This document shows, one piece after another, positions 11,686 through 21,849 of a stretch of DNA of 41,387 nucleotides. A program made the translations under genes and the position numbers. The notes under the pieces are model-generated. The model saw only the letters and a list, made by a program, of their open reading frames with translations. It was not told the origin of the DNA and made no database searches. Source of the DNA: Gnetum montanum. Lineage: Eukaryota > Streptophyta > Gnetopsida > Gnetales > Gnetaceae. Location: the NCBI GenBank assembly GCA_015680685.1, contig MNCI01004927.1:1210801-1252187 (forward strand), in the 5' to 3' direction. Every line of letters begins with the position of its first letter. Position 1 is the first letter of the stretch.

Positions 11686-12533
11686 AATTCAGTAGACTGT
11701 AAGCACTTAACATACACCAGACTCTAACCAGCGAAACCTTGGGTTAGAACGGTCGTTGCCTTCCTAATCTCACTTGTGATGTTCTATTAGCGATGGTTAA
11801 GTGAGATTAAGGCTAATGATTTTTATAGCTTTTTCCTTATCTTTTGGCGGCTAATTAAGGTATGAAAAGTAAGGAATAAACTATTATCTAATCTATAATT
11901 ATCCTAGCTTGTACTCTAACTATTCCTAGCATAAGTATCTGATCCCATCTTTCGAGCACATTCTGAGCATCTCCTAACACTTCTGGGTTACCAGACGTTA
12001 AGCATCACTGGGTTTACCAAGTGTTTGATTTACGTTCGAGATGGTCGTACTTATGGCCTTTATGAACTACGAATGAGCGATAGTGATTAAGATAATAATA
12101 CCAGAAACTTAAGTAATTATCAAAGTAATTAACAAAGCATAAACATATTAAACTACAGAATGCATAAAATGGATAAGTCCAAATGCTACAAGGAATGCTT
12201 GAAGAGTTTGTCTTTATTGCCATCATGCCAATGGGCTCAGATACATCAACGTTCGAATAAAGAGCCGATCACTTTTCTTCCAGTTGCTGCGGGCACTTGG
12301 AAAATATTCTATCTCCTGCGGGAACAAACTACAAGAGATTCACTACAACTAATTGAAAGGTGCCTCAATGAGGCGAAAGGCCCTCTTATTTATAGGCCAA
12401 AAAAGGTGCAGTGTAAACGGGGCCACGTCGACGCATGGAAGGATGTGTCGATGGGGTTGCATCGATGCGACCACGTATACGGGACCCCGTATACGTGGCC
12501 TAGTAGATGCAGCAACCAACTAACACTTCATCA
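11686..12533 (-). mobile_element. Element A 3' LTR (right part; rest in gap)
   Basis: It aligns base for base with 24035-24861 with scattered, mostly transition differences. It ends on the plus strand at CACTTCATCA (12533), so the LTR starts TGATGAAGTG on the minus strand. It carries TATAAATA (minus strand, near 12387-12394) and, upstream of it, a 28-base near-perfect palindrome at 12471-12498. Immediately outside, 12534-12545 is the complement of a GTGGGGGTA polypurine tract. Confidence 0.9.
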
Positions 12534-13116
12534 TACCCCCACGACTGATTAAAAACTCGTCCTTGAGTTCCTCTTACAATTTGGAAGGTATGGACTTTTA
12601 TTTACAACACGCATGACACACATCAATTTTACCAAGTGCCCGAGTTACAGAGAAGGACAAGTTACAAAAATGGTGGTGTTCAGAGACAAAATTGAACACC
12701 CTGCCGATCCTGGAATCTCTGCTGTGAAGAAGGATGCAAAAATGGTCGAAGAAGATCACACCATCCCTGGGGGCAGTGGTTTTGACGACCCTTCACCAGC
12801 TTCTAGCCCATGCGATGGTGGTGGCACAAATGATGGCTACCCCGCCGCGGCTGCAAACTTCTGGAGGTAATTGGAAAGCCTCTAAAAGGGCCCTCATCTT
12901 TTCCTCTTTGCTTCTGGGATCATTCACTGTCTAGACAGCTTCACCAATGTGTGCTGGAGCTGGAACTTCCCAAGGGCATGGCAACACAGGCAGGAGTTCT
13001 TTTAGATTGACAAACCAGGCTACGAACTGCTTTCGTTTGATGTCGAACACTCGGATTGATGCTTGCAGTTGCTGGTAGTCATTCATTCGTTGGGCCAAGT
13101 TCTCTGCGACCGCACA
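12534..13116 (-). other. Element A polypurine tract and 3' untranslated region
   Basis: The minus strand reads ...CGTGGGGGTA directly against the LTR start, the expected plus-strand priming tract. The adjoining bases (GAACTCAAGGACGAG on the minus strand) match GAACTCGAGGACAAG upstream of element B's 3' LTR at 37150-37165. No ORF is recognised here. Confidence 0.75.
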
Positions 13117-15612
13117 TTATCCTTTAAAGCTTGTGCAGAGGACCTCAAGTTCCACATTGGCTGTTACCAATTTTTGCTTCGTTGCTTTGTGCGCTTGGAA
13201 CTTGCTCTCGTATAAGGAATGTGAGGTGGCCACTTGTTTCTCCAATTTGGACCATGGTCTCCCAGCTGTGAGCATGGCTAGGTTTGCATAACGAAGGTTG
13301 GCAAGCTCCATATATTCCGTCATCTCTTCAATCTGCAGCTCCTTGAGGTGGATTTCAGCTTGATTATAGGCATTCAGCTCATTGAAGATAGGTTGCCATA
13401 CATCGCCTCCCTCTCGGAGATGCTGGAGTGCTTGGTTCATTTTAGCTTTTGCGACTTGAATTTGCTTTTCGTTAACTTCCTTTTGCAACCGCACTTGGTC
13501 CTTGTAATGATTCTTGATTCTTTCAAATTTCAGGGCTTTGTTTTTCCAAGCGGTAATTTCAATAGTAGATTTTTGTTGCAAGGCCCGAACCTCCTCCATG
13601 GACAGATTTTGGTTCTTAGTTGTCAACCTTCTTACGTCAGCATTCACCCTGGCTAGCTCTTCTTGTTGTTGGTGGATAAAATTTTTCATGTGTTCATTTT
13701 CCATACCAACATTACGCAGGCGATGAACCTCCGCAGTCAACCCAACGTTCTCCTGGCGAACCTCTACTAAGTACTTTTTTAAATGATATGACTGAGCATC
13801 TGCTGAGGCCTTATCAAAGATCGTTGACTCTCGCTCATCCTCCGCTATTTGAAGTTTTAGGTGAAGCTGTTGAAAAGCTTCATCTCTGATGATTTCATGG
13901 TCGAGGAGAGCTGGATCGGCAAGTTGGGCTCTTAACTGGGCAACTTCCGTCATCAAGCGTTGACAAGTGGCTTGAGTAACTTCAAGTTGCCCTTCCAAAA
14001 CAAGGCTCTTACCTCTTGCCAATAGCAGCTCTGACTGGGTTGCAGTGATGTTATCTGGAAGATCAAAGACATCTGAAAGCGGTTGCCTGGTTCCCACCAA
14101 TCGATCCAACAGTTCTTCGTGTTGGGCTGCATCCATACTGCTACGTGAAGTTCCGGTGGACATTTGTACATCTTGAAGCCCATGTACATTTGGTATAGGT
14201 GCCACCGGTGCATTGAGAACTGTAGCAATCATGTCAACAACCACTTCGACCACAACCTGCTGTCCTTGGTGCTACATCACCAGGACTATCACCCCTTCAC
14301 CATCTTCCAAACGTACCGAGAAGGTAGTAGCATTCCCTGAAATTTCAGGAAATAACTATTGGGTTGATACTATTACCTCCTGGATGCTTGAATCTGTTCT
14401 GGTTAGCACTTGTGCTCTGGCGGCGGAGAACATCGGCCCTGCTCTTTCCAGCAAGCTAACTGATCGAGCCACTTGCTCCAAGTGGCTCATTGCAGGGAGA
14501 TAGACCGAAGGTTCTTCCCCTCCACCAGTTCTGCCTGATTGCTCTTACTGGCTCAAGAGCATTTTCCGGATTATGCGGATACATTCTACAATGGTTTGTG
14601 AACCCAACCTTGTTGCTTGCTTAGGTGGTGGAGGTGGTTGCTGCTCCTCCTCTATCTTTGTGGTGGCAGGAGTTTTGTCCTTCATCATTTCTCGCCAAGA
14701 GGCAATCAAGGTGTGCCAGATTATATCATTGGTGTATTGTGCTATCCCTGCCCATTTGCACAACTTTTAGATTAGGCAGGGAAAGGGGAGAGCTCATTTT
14801 CCACGTTCGGTTTCAGCGAACCTCTTTTCAATATCCAAGAATAACAGCTATGGAAGACTCATTGAGAATTTCTCACTCAAGGTGGCACACGCATGAGTGG
14901 AGAAGGCTGTGATTTTACTGGGTCTTACTGTTGGGTTCAAGTGGTAAGACGCGATTTTTGAGTACACCCTCTCTGCCGTCGTCAAAGAGCCGAATTTCTT
15001 GCGCTCTACCCCATAGCACCGTTTGGTCCATTTCACCTTTACCTTGGGGTCGGCTTGTTTCGGAATTTCCACCATGTCTGCTCCAGTCTTGGGCAACCTT
15101 AGAGCTTGCGCTATTGCCTTAGAAGAGTAAGAGACATAAATGTCTTTGATTCTTACTCTAGACCTCGGTTGTCGATTCGTCTAGAAGAGATAGGTCTGTC
15201 ATAAGTACCATTCGCCACTGGTTGTGATAATTGGCCACATTGGAGAGTTTCACAGTTGGAGCCTCACTTCTTCTGGCGCATTCTCAAGGAATGGTCCAAA
15301 GTTTAGCTCTTGGAGGACCATCCATTGTACCTCACGCAGCTTGATAGCGTCAAGATAGGCTTGGGTCAGGGTGACCTTAAGCCTTGGTGCTATCCCTGGA
15401 GCCTCATCCTCTTGCGATTGCTCGCTGGGAATCTCCTCTTCAGGAATCTGATGGACAGATTCCACATTAGGTCCTTCATGGAGGAGGCCAGTTGCATGAG
15501 AGCCCTCCATGTGCTCTGGCTGTTGTGTGCCTCGTCCCCTTCCTATGCGTGGGCGCTTGTCCCTCAGTTGTGATGGTCCTTCGCCCCTTGAGTGCCTTGG
15601 TTTGGGTGCCAT
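13117..15612 (-). pseudogene. Decayed env-like / coiled-coil ORF downstream of integrase
   Basis: A single coding region of about 830 codons in the same sense as pol, starting at an ATG at 15612 (MAPKPR...). Stops interrupt it, including those near 15250, 14545, 14355 and 14270, and at least one frameshift lies near 15190. The N-terminal ~60 residues are basic and Gly/Arg/Pro-rich, then acidic. The middle part (~15100-14850) resembles the 'putative plant transposon protein' segment of Athila third ORFs. A poly-Pro run follows at ~14640. The last open stretch (14253-13117, 378 codons) is Glu/Gln/Lys-rich and heptad-like, a long predicted coiled coil. I see no clear signal peptide or membrane segment, so 'env-like' describes position only. 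It is preceded by a TTGATTGCAG acceptor-like sequence and a U3-like module. Function unknown. Confidence 0.65.
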
Positions 15613-16010
15613 CTGCAATCAAACATAACCACCCACTAGACTGTGCATAAGTAGCTCAAGATGGTCCTTATACACCTTCTCAGTTCGACTAAGTTATGTT
15701 GTTAGCACAAGCATTCCTTTAAGTCTCCCAGAGTATTAATTCATGGGTTAGAGTTAAAAACAACAAAGGATGAGTTGAAGTTTAAATGGTTGTTTTCATA
15801 ATTAACTAAATAAATAAATAATTAATTAATTATGCATAGGCCTCATCCCCCCACGATTGAGAGCATACCTTCGGTTGCTTAAAAGGGCAAGGATCGGTTG
15901 ATGTGGACGCGCGATAGAACGTGGGAGTGTAGGGAAGAGTTAGGAAGAAAAAATGGCAAAATCTCCCCCCAATTTGGATTCCAAATGATGAAAATGTGAA
16001 GCGCAACAAC

Positions 16011-16115
16011 CCTATATATAGGGATTGGGCACTGCGTCGACGCTGTGTCGATGGGGCCGTGTATACACAGGAGGCTGCGTATATGTGGCCCCATATATGC
16101 AAGGGTGTTCACCCG
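16011..16115 (-). promoter_or_regulatory. Internal U3-like promoter module upstream of env-like ORF
   Basis: The stretch shares GTGTCGATGGGGCCG with element A's own 5' LTR (near 24788-24802). As in that LTR's U3, this is followed by a GTATAY-rich dyad and a GACCAAC motif. On the minus strand these precede a symmetric TATA sequence, CCTATATATAGGG (16011-16023), about 400 bases upstream of the env-like ATG. In the LTRs the same kind of dyad block sits just upstream of TATAAATA. It could be a duplicated U3 serving the third ORF, or a fragment of an old LTR insertion; no LTR ends are seen. Confidence 0.45.
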
Positions 16116-17939
16116 TTGACCAACGTCGACCAACCCGAAAAAAGCCCAAAATGATGAATTTGAAATGCCAAATTAGGGTAGTTGAAGTGCGTGAGAGGCT
16201 CAGTCATGGCTGAGGACAAGAGGAAGGTAGTTGGGACTCGAAAAAGAGTCAAAAATAGGAGAACGTGACTCAAAATAACTCCGTGGGGAAGAAATCAAGC
16301 GATGGGACCTTGAAAATAATCGACCATGAAATCCAAAGGATGGGAGACTTAACAAGTGGGACCAATAATATGCAGGTGGGTCCTCCCCATAGCAGGTAAT
16401 AGCCTTAGTAGCCCCTGCATATCCTCAACACTGGGGTCCGTGGGCCCCAGGGTCAAGAAGTGGTGTTTTCTAGTTAAGACGCCTACCCAAGAGATCCCAC
16501 CAAGGCATGAGAAGCCCAAGGAAACCACGATGAACTTACAAAACATAAAACGGGCAGTGAGGTGAGTTACGGAGAGAAATGGGGGCATAAAGAGATGAGA
16601 GAATGGAAAGTCTGATCATTGGTCACATGAAACCCTGTGTTCAGCTGTGGTTAAGTGACCCGGTAGAACCTGTCTTGAGTTCAGACCCAAAACCATCTGC
16701 ATTCAGTGACATCGCAGCAACAGACAAAGCCCCGACCATCCCTCGAGTAAGCAGATATGCACCCACAGATAACCACCGCTCCAGTAAATGTGAGAGGAAG
16801 GAAGTGAAACGGGACTAAGTTAGAGGGGACGAAGGAAGTCCCATAACTAGTGTTTGTGGCCCGTGAGAGGCAGTCTAAGGGGTGTGCTTTGAATTCCCCC
16901 ATAGTGATGTCATGATTTTTTTTTCTTTTTTTGGGGGAACCACACCATGCAAAGACCCATGCTTGTTTGCATGCATTCGAACAAGGGGTGTGCTTTGAAT
17001 CCTCATGTTTATTCATTTGTTTTGAATTTTGAAGTTTTTTGGTGAGGACCACACCATGCAAGGTCGAACTGCCCAGAAGCTTCCGTGGAGTGGTAGAAAA
17101 TCTATAAGGACACACCAGCAACCCAGGGAATAAGAGAGAGCGACGAATGTGGCATTGCCCTTGGGGTCACACCTGATTCAAACCCTTGGGTCATCCCCGA
17201 GTCTAGGAACTAGACAAGTCACACATTAATTACAATGTTTTTAATTGAAGGGGTTACATATTCTCAACAGAAGGAAAACCATGGAGTGGGTGAATGGGTG
17301 GATGACGTGGACTCATTGCCAATTTTATGAGCTAAAAATAAACGTAAAGTCCAAGGACAACCATGTGAGGGCAGGAGCCAGATAACTTGGTAGACTATTA
17401 CATTACCCATCGTAACGAAAACCATCCGCGCCAGACGCCTGATGACAATAAGACGACGGGTTAGCGGTCACATGAAAAAATGAAACACATACAAAGAAAC
17501 AGAAAATAATTAAAGAAAGAAAGAAAAAACTTGATAAGAATTGGCAAACGTATGAACGATGTTGAAAAACAAAAATTGTAAAAAAAAAAGTGTAAAATGG
17601 TGAGGGGTGTAGTGAAATGGATTAGTAGGGATGACGATCTTCCCCACAGCTAGGTGGAAAGGAGGAGACATGAAATATGGAACGTGGCTGATCGGGTGAT
17701 GATGAGGTGGTTGCACTGGTTGAGCGGAGTTCATGGAAAGGTTTCAGTTGTTGGCGGTTGACCAACTGCGTTCTGGTGGGGTCCTTAGGTTTGTGGATAA
17801 GTAAGGCCTCGGATGGGAAGGTTTTGGAGACAATGTAAGGTCCCTACCATAGTGTTTGAAACTTGGTCAGTTGAGATACATGTGAGTGGTTCCAATTCAA
17901 CACCTTGTCTCCACATCTAAATGTGACTTTCCGAATCCG
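16116..17939 (-). other. Element A integrase-to-env spacer with internal direct repeat
   Basis: No coding region is seen on the sense strand. A ~75-base block, GGGGTGTGCTTTGAAT...CCACACCATGCAA, occurs twice (about 16879-16948 and 16984-17061). Element B has it once, inverted in the window, at about 35599-35653. A-rich tracts near 17510-17600 correspond to the T-rich tract of B at 35040-35180, including the shared CAACATCGTTCATAC. The conserved spacer lets the two elements be aligned across B's pol deletion. Confidence 0.65.
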
Positions 17940-18989
17940 AAGATCATGTCACTTTTTGTTATAGGCCTTGTGGATTTCATTTGAAGACAGGGCCACTAAT
18001 CGGTTCTCATCTAGCACACTTAAAGTGATAAGTCGTTCGCATTGTGCTAGTGGGAGGTCAAGGCCTAGGTCACTGGTTGTGGATAGTGTCCAGAGTTCTA
18101 CTTGGATTAGAAGTGTTGGTAACTTTCCATACACTAACTCATAGGGAGAATACCCTACAGGAAGTTTCCAAGTGGAGCGATAGGCCCAAAGGGCATCGTT
18201 GAGTTTGGTGCTCCAATCCCTCCTATATTTGCTGATGGTGCGGGTAAGGATCTTGGTGATCTTCCTATTGGTGACTTCAGCCTACCTGTTGGCTTGGGGG
18301 TGATAGGGTGTTGTAAATTTATGTGTTACCCGTAAGTGTTGCATGAGTTTTTGAAAAGTGACACCTGTGAAATGAGTCCTATTATCAGAAATGAGTGCAT
18401 GTGACACTCCAAACCTGTTGATGATTTGTTGTTGGACAAATCGTGCGACAGTGTTGGAAGAACAATCAATGATGGCTATCGCTTCTACCCACTTTGTGCA
18501 GTAGTCCACAGCTATGATGATGTATGCCTTTCCGTTTGACAGGGGAGTGATGAACCTCATGAAGTCGATACCCCAGATGTCGAAGGGCTCCAGTGACTAG
18601 ATCCATTGTTGAGGTTCCTCCAACCGTGCTATCATCCCATCGTCCCTTTGGCATCGTTCACAGGAGCGGGTGAACCATTGTGCATCCCTGAAGATGATGG
18701 GCCAATAATACCTTGCAAGCAGGATCTTAATGGCAGTGCGGTGTCCAGCATAGTGGCCCCCACAAGGGCCTTCATGAGCATCTTGGAGGACGCGCAGTGT
18801 ATCACCATCAAGGACACACCATCGAACCAAGCCATCTGCGCACACCTTGTAAAGGTGGCCATTGATTTCCATGAAACGCTTGACCTTATGGAGAAACTGT
18901 TGTTTTTGCTGATGGTTCCACTCCTTTGGAAACTCTTGAGTGATGAGATAGGTGAGGATGTGGCTAAACCAAGGGGATTCCTTGGGCAC
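17940..18989 (-). pseudogene. Element A integrase (decayed)
   Basis: An HHCC zinc-binding module, with H-E-G-P-C-G-G-H-Y-A-G-H and then C-E-R-C, lies around 18640-18790. The catalytic core follows: a W-G-I-D-F motif (first Asp) near 18560 and S-D-N-R-T-H-F (second Asp) near 18375. The distal Glu region near 18270-18290 carries an in-frame TAG and a Gly-to-Arg change in the usual N-G-Q-A-E segment. Another stop separates zinc finger and core near 18597. The C-terminal part (H-K-A-Y-N near 17955) lacks a recognisable chromodomain, as expected for the Athila/Tat branch. Integrase would insert the cDNA copy; here it is inactive. Confidence 0.85.
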
Positions 18990-19046
18990 TTGCGGATCGA
19001 CTACGCGTATGAAGAGGAGTTCATCTAGAAATTGGTCGAATAAGTG

Positions 19047-19331
19047 CTACTCCTCTTCCGCATCATCCCATCGCAACTGAGACAAGTGGTTAATAACCAC
19101 ATTCTCAGTCCCCTTCCAGTCTACCATGGTGAGATCAAACTCTTGAAGAATCACCAACCATTGGATGATGCGGGGGCTCACCGTTAGTTTGTTCATTAAG
19201 AACTGAATAGCACTATGGTCAATATGCACAGACACCTTATATCCGAGCACATAGTGCCGAAATTTGTCCAAGGTGAACACCACCGCCATCAACTCCTTTT
19301 CGGTGGTGGTGTAGTTGAGCTGAGCACCCAC
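19047..19331 (-). pseudogene. Element A RNase H domain
   Basis: This open segment contains Y-T-T-T-E-K-E-L-M-A-V-V, D-K-F-R-H-Y and H-I-D-H-S-A-I, the landmarks of the gypsy RNase H after the RT domain. It ends with an L-R-W-D-D-A acidic tail leading to integrase. The connection to RT (19331-19524) is interrupted by stops. The activity would degrade the RNA strand of the hybrid during reverse transcription. Confidence 0.85.
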
Positions 19332-19499
19332 AATGCTATGACTTGCATAGTGGATATAATATGAACATTTCTAATTATCACACTGTGTAAGCACGGCTCC
19401 CAATGCATAATTAGATGCATCCATCATGATGTGGAAGGGCCTGAACCAATTAGGTGCCCGTAGAACCGGAGTTTCTATGAGTTTCTGTTTAAGCAATTG

Positions 19500-20714
19500 G
19501 AATGCAGATTCGCATTCCTTAGTCTAGATGAACGGAGCATCCTTCTTTGTAAGTTCTACCAATGGCTTGACGATCTTCAAGAAGTTTTCAATGAATCGCC
19601 AGTAGTAACCAATGTGGCCAAGGAATGACTGAACATCTTTTACGGTGCTTGGTTGGTGGGTGATTCCTTGGATGACCTTGATCTTTTCAGGATCCATGTT
19701 TATCCCTGTCTGCGAGATGCAATGCCCCAACACAATGCCTTCTTAGACCATCAAATGGCTCTTCTACCAATTGAGCCGTAGATTAGTGTCTACACATCAT
19801 TTCAAAACCTGCTCAAGACGATCCAAGGCTTGCTCGAACATGACCCCATAGGTAGAGAAGTCATCCATGAAGACTTCTACCCCATTATCGATCTGTTGCT
19901 GGAAGATTCTAAGGACGAGGTGTTGGAACATGGCAAGCGCATTACATAGGCCAAAGGGCATCTTCTTGTATGCGAAAGTCCCTAAGGGACTCGTGAAAGT
20001 TGTTTTGGCCTGGTCCTCTAGTGCGATTTGGATCTGGTTATAGCCATTATAACCATCCAAAAAACTGTAGTAGCGGTGCCCTGCGATGGTGTCCAACACT
20101 TGGTCCACAAATGGGAGCAGGAAGTGGTCCTTGAAGGTAGCCATGTTAAGCAACTGAAAATCAATATAGACCCTCCATTTGCCACCTTTCTTTGGCACAA
20201 TAATGAGCGGGCCAACCCATTTGCTATCGACAATAGAATAGATGAACCCTGCCTTTAGCAATTGTTTGATTTCATCTTTTATGACCTGCTTCAGCTTGGG
20301 ATTCAATCGTCTTTGTGGCTGTCGTCGTGGCTTCATGGAAGGGTCAATATAGATCCGATGCTGGTAGACCCTAGGATCAACTTTAGTTAACTCAGGATAT
20401 AACCATGCAAATGCAACAACCCATTTGTTTACCACCTTCAGCAATCTCTTCTTTTTTTCAGGAGCAAGGGTGGCATTGATAATTACCAGCTTTCCATTTT
20501 GCAAAAATGCATATTCCAAGTGAGTTGGTAAAGACTTTAGCTCCAAGGGCTCTTGTTTGAAGCTCTCAGGGATTTGTAACTTCCCCCAGTCATCATGGTC
20601 ATCAACAGTGGAAACCTGTTGATGAACCTCTTCCATTTTGCTTTCAACGTAGGCTTGTACAAGCCCCTCAAATGGTTCCATGCACAATGTGCTGTTAGTA
20701 GGATCAGCTGTCAA
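19500..20714 (-). pseudogene. Element A reverse transcriptase
   Basis: Open for 305 codons (20714-19797), the longest surviving pol frame. It contains the conserved pattern P-K-K-G-G-K-W-R-V-Y-I-D-F, then Y-S-F-L-D-G-Y-N-G-Y-N-Q-I, and the catalytic F-M-D-D-F-S box near 19850-19875, which is typical of Athila/Tat-type plant gypsy elements (chromoviruses normally have Y-I-D-D). A stop and frame change near 19760-19800 separates the distal part, with G-H-I-G-Y-Y-W-R-F-I (19733-19524), the usual R-F-I connection motif. The Y-R-R-F of active relatives is altered to Y-W-R-F. Confidence 0.9.
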
Positions 20715-20939
20715 CCATTGGGTGCCCTCTTGGTTAGTGGCTGCTGCGTACAGGAACTGTTGAACAGGTGATCCCTTGGTACACCGACTGCATACTTGAA
20801 TGGATATCTGCTTAGCGAACCATAATTGTTACACACAGTTGCACCCTGAGTCACTATACGCGATGCATGGAATGTGCTTGTTCTCAATCTTCCCAAAATG
20901 ATTTTCCTTTAAAATTTCAAGGGACAAATCTCAGAGTCC

Positions 20940-21250
20940 TAGTCGTGCATCCATCGTGCTCAGCTAGGCTCTTCCCATGATGATTGGGAAGTTTCCCTTG
21001 TAGTTCTCTACACGGATGACCAGGAAATCAGTAGGATAGTGCCACCCACAAATAGTGGTCATAATGTCCTCCACCAATCCCAAGGGAACGGTGATGGACT
21101 GGTCTGCTAACTTGAGCCGAATGTTGCTCTTCTTTAGTCGAGGCAAGTTTCAGTTCTTGTACATGTCATGAAAGATCAATTTGATCCCTGACCCTAAGTC
21201 CAGAAGAGCTTTGCATGGCTCGTTCCCTGCCACTTGAAGATAGATGAGGG
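20940..21250 (-). pseudogene. Element A retropepsin-like protease
   Basis: The minus strand carries N-E-P-C-K-A-L-L-D-L-G-S (active-site D-L-G, near 21190-21220). About 50 residues later come L-V-E-D and F-P-I-I-M-G-R-A, the end of the retropepsin fold. Stops interrupt the region near 21150 and 20961. Element B has the matching protein segment with D-S-G at 34312-34320. The protease would process Gag-Pol. Confidence 0.8.
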
Positions 21251-21849
21251 GGCTTCATGAATCAGTCAATTTTCGAGGAAGATGACCTGCCTTGATCTAG
21301 TCGGTCACAACATGTGTGAGCATGATCGTCTAGACGTTGGAGTGTGATTGGCTTGAGGGCTACTCTAGTGGTGGAACAGGGAAGGTGCTTGAAGGTTCAG
21401 AGGCACTGGCCATAGGTGTATGTGAGGGTATGTTCAGATTATTGGACCATAAAAAAGGACTTTTTCGTGGCTTAGGTTCCGGTCCACTCAGCTGAGATGC
21501 CGGTTGTAAGTTAACAGCCCTCATAGCGTTTCGTTGCTGCAGTTGTGGCTATATTTCTCCCTGCATCAATGGAGCAGATGACAACTAAGTGAAATGTTAT
21601 GGAGGAGTGGCAGGAGAAGGGGATAGAGGATAGAAGAGATGTGGGCTCTCCCCCTAGGTGATGGAGATTGAGGTCGAAAATACTCCGAGGGGTGGTAATG
21701 ACTTTGAAAGGTCGCATGACTGAAAGAGTCCTGTGGAGAGATCGATTGCTAAATGTAGTACTCATAGGGATTTGGCTATTTGTAATGGTACTGCTACCTT
21801 GGAGGTGGCATCCCCCACGCTTGTGGGTGTTGCCACTGCTGGAAGTATT

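Noticed and set aside
10849-11727. Long open frames on both strands across 10829-11727
   Set aside because: They consist almost entirely of the N gap; no sequence supports them.
14573-14912. Plus-strand frames within 14570-14912 (Gly/Cys-rich)
   Set aside because: They are antisense shadows of the Pro-rich stretch in the env-like ORF on the minus strand.
18606-19028. 140-codon plus-strand frame over the integrase region
   Set aside because: The opposite strand carries the complete HHCC signature of integrase, so the plus-strand frame is incidental.
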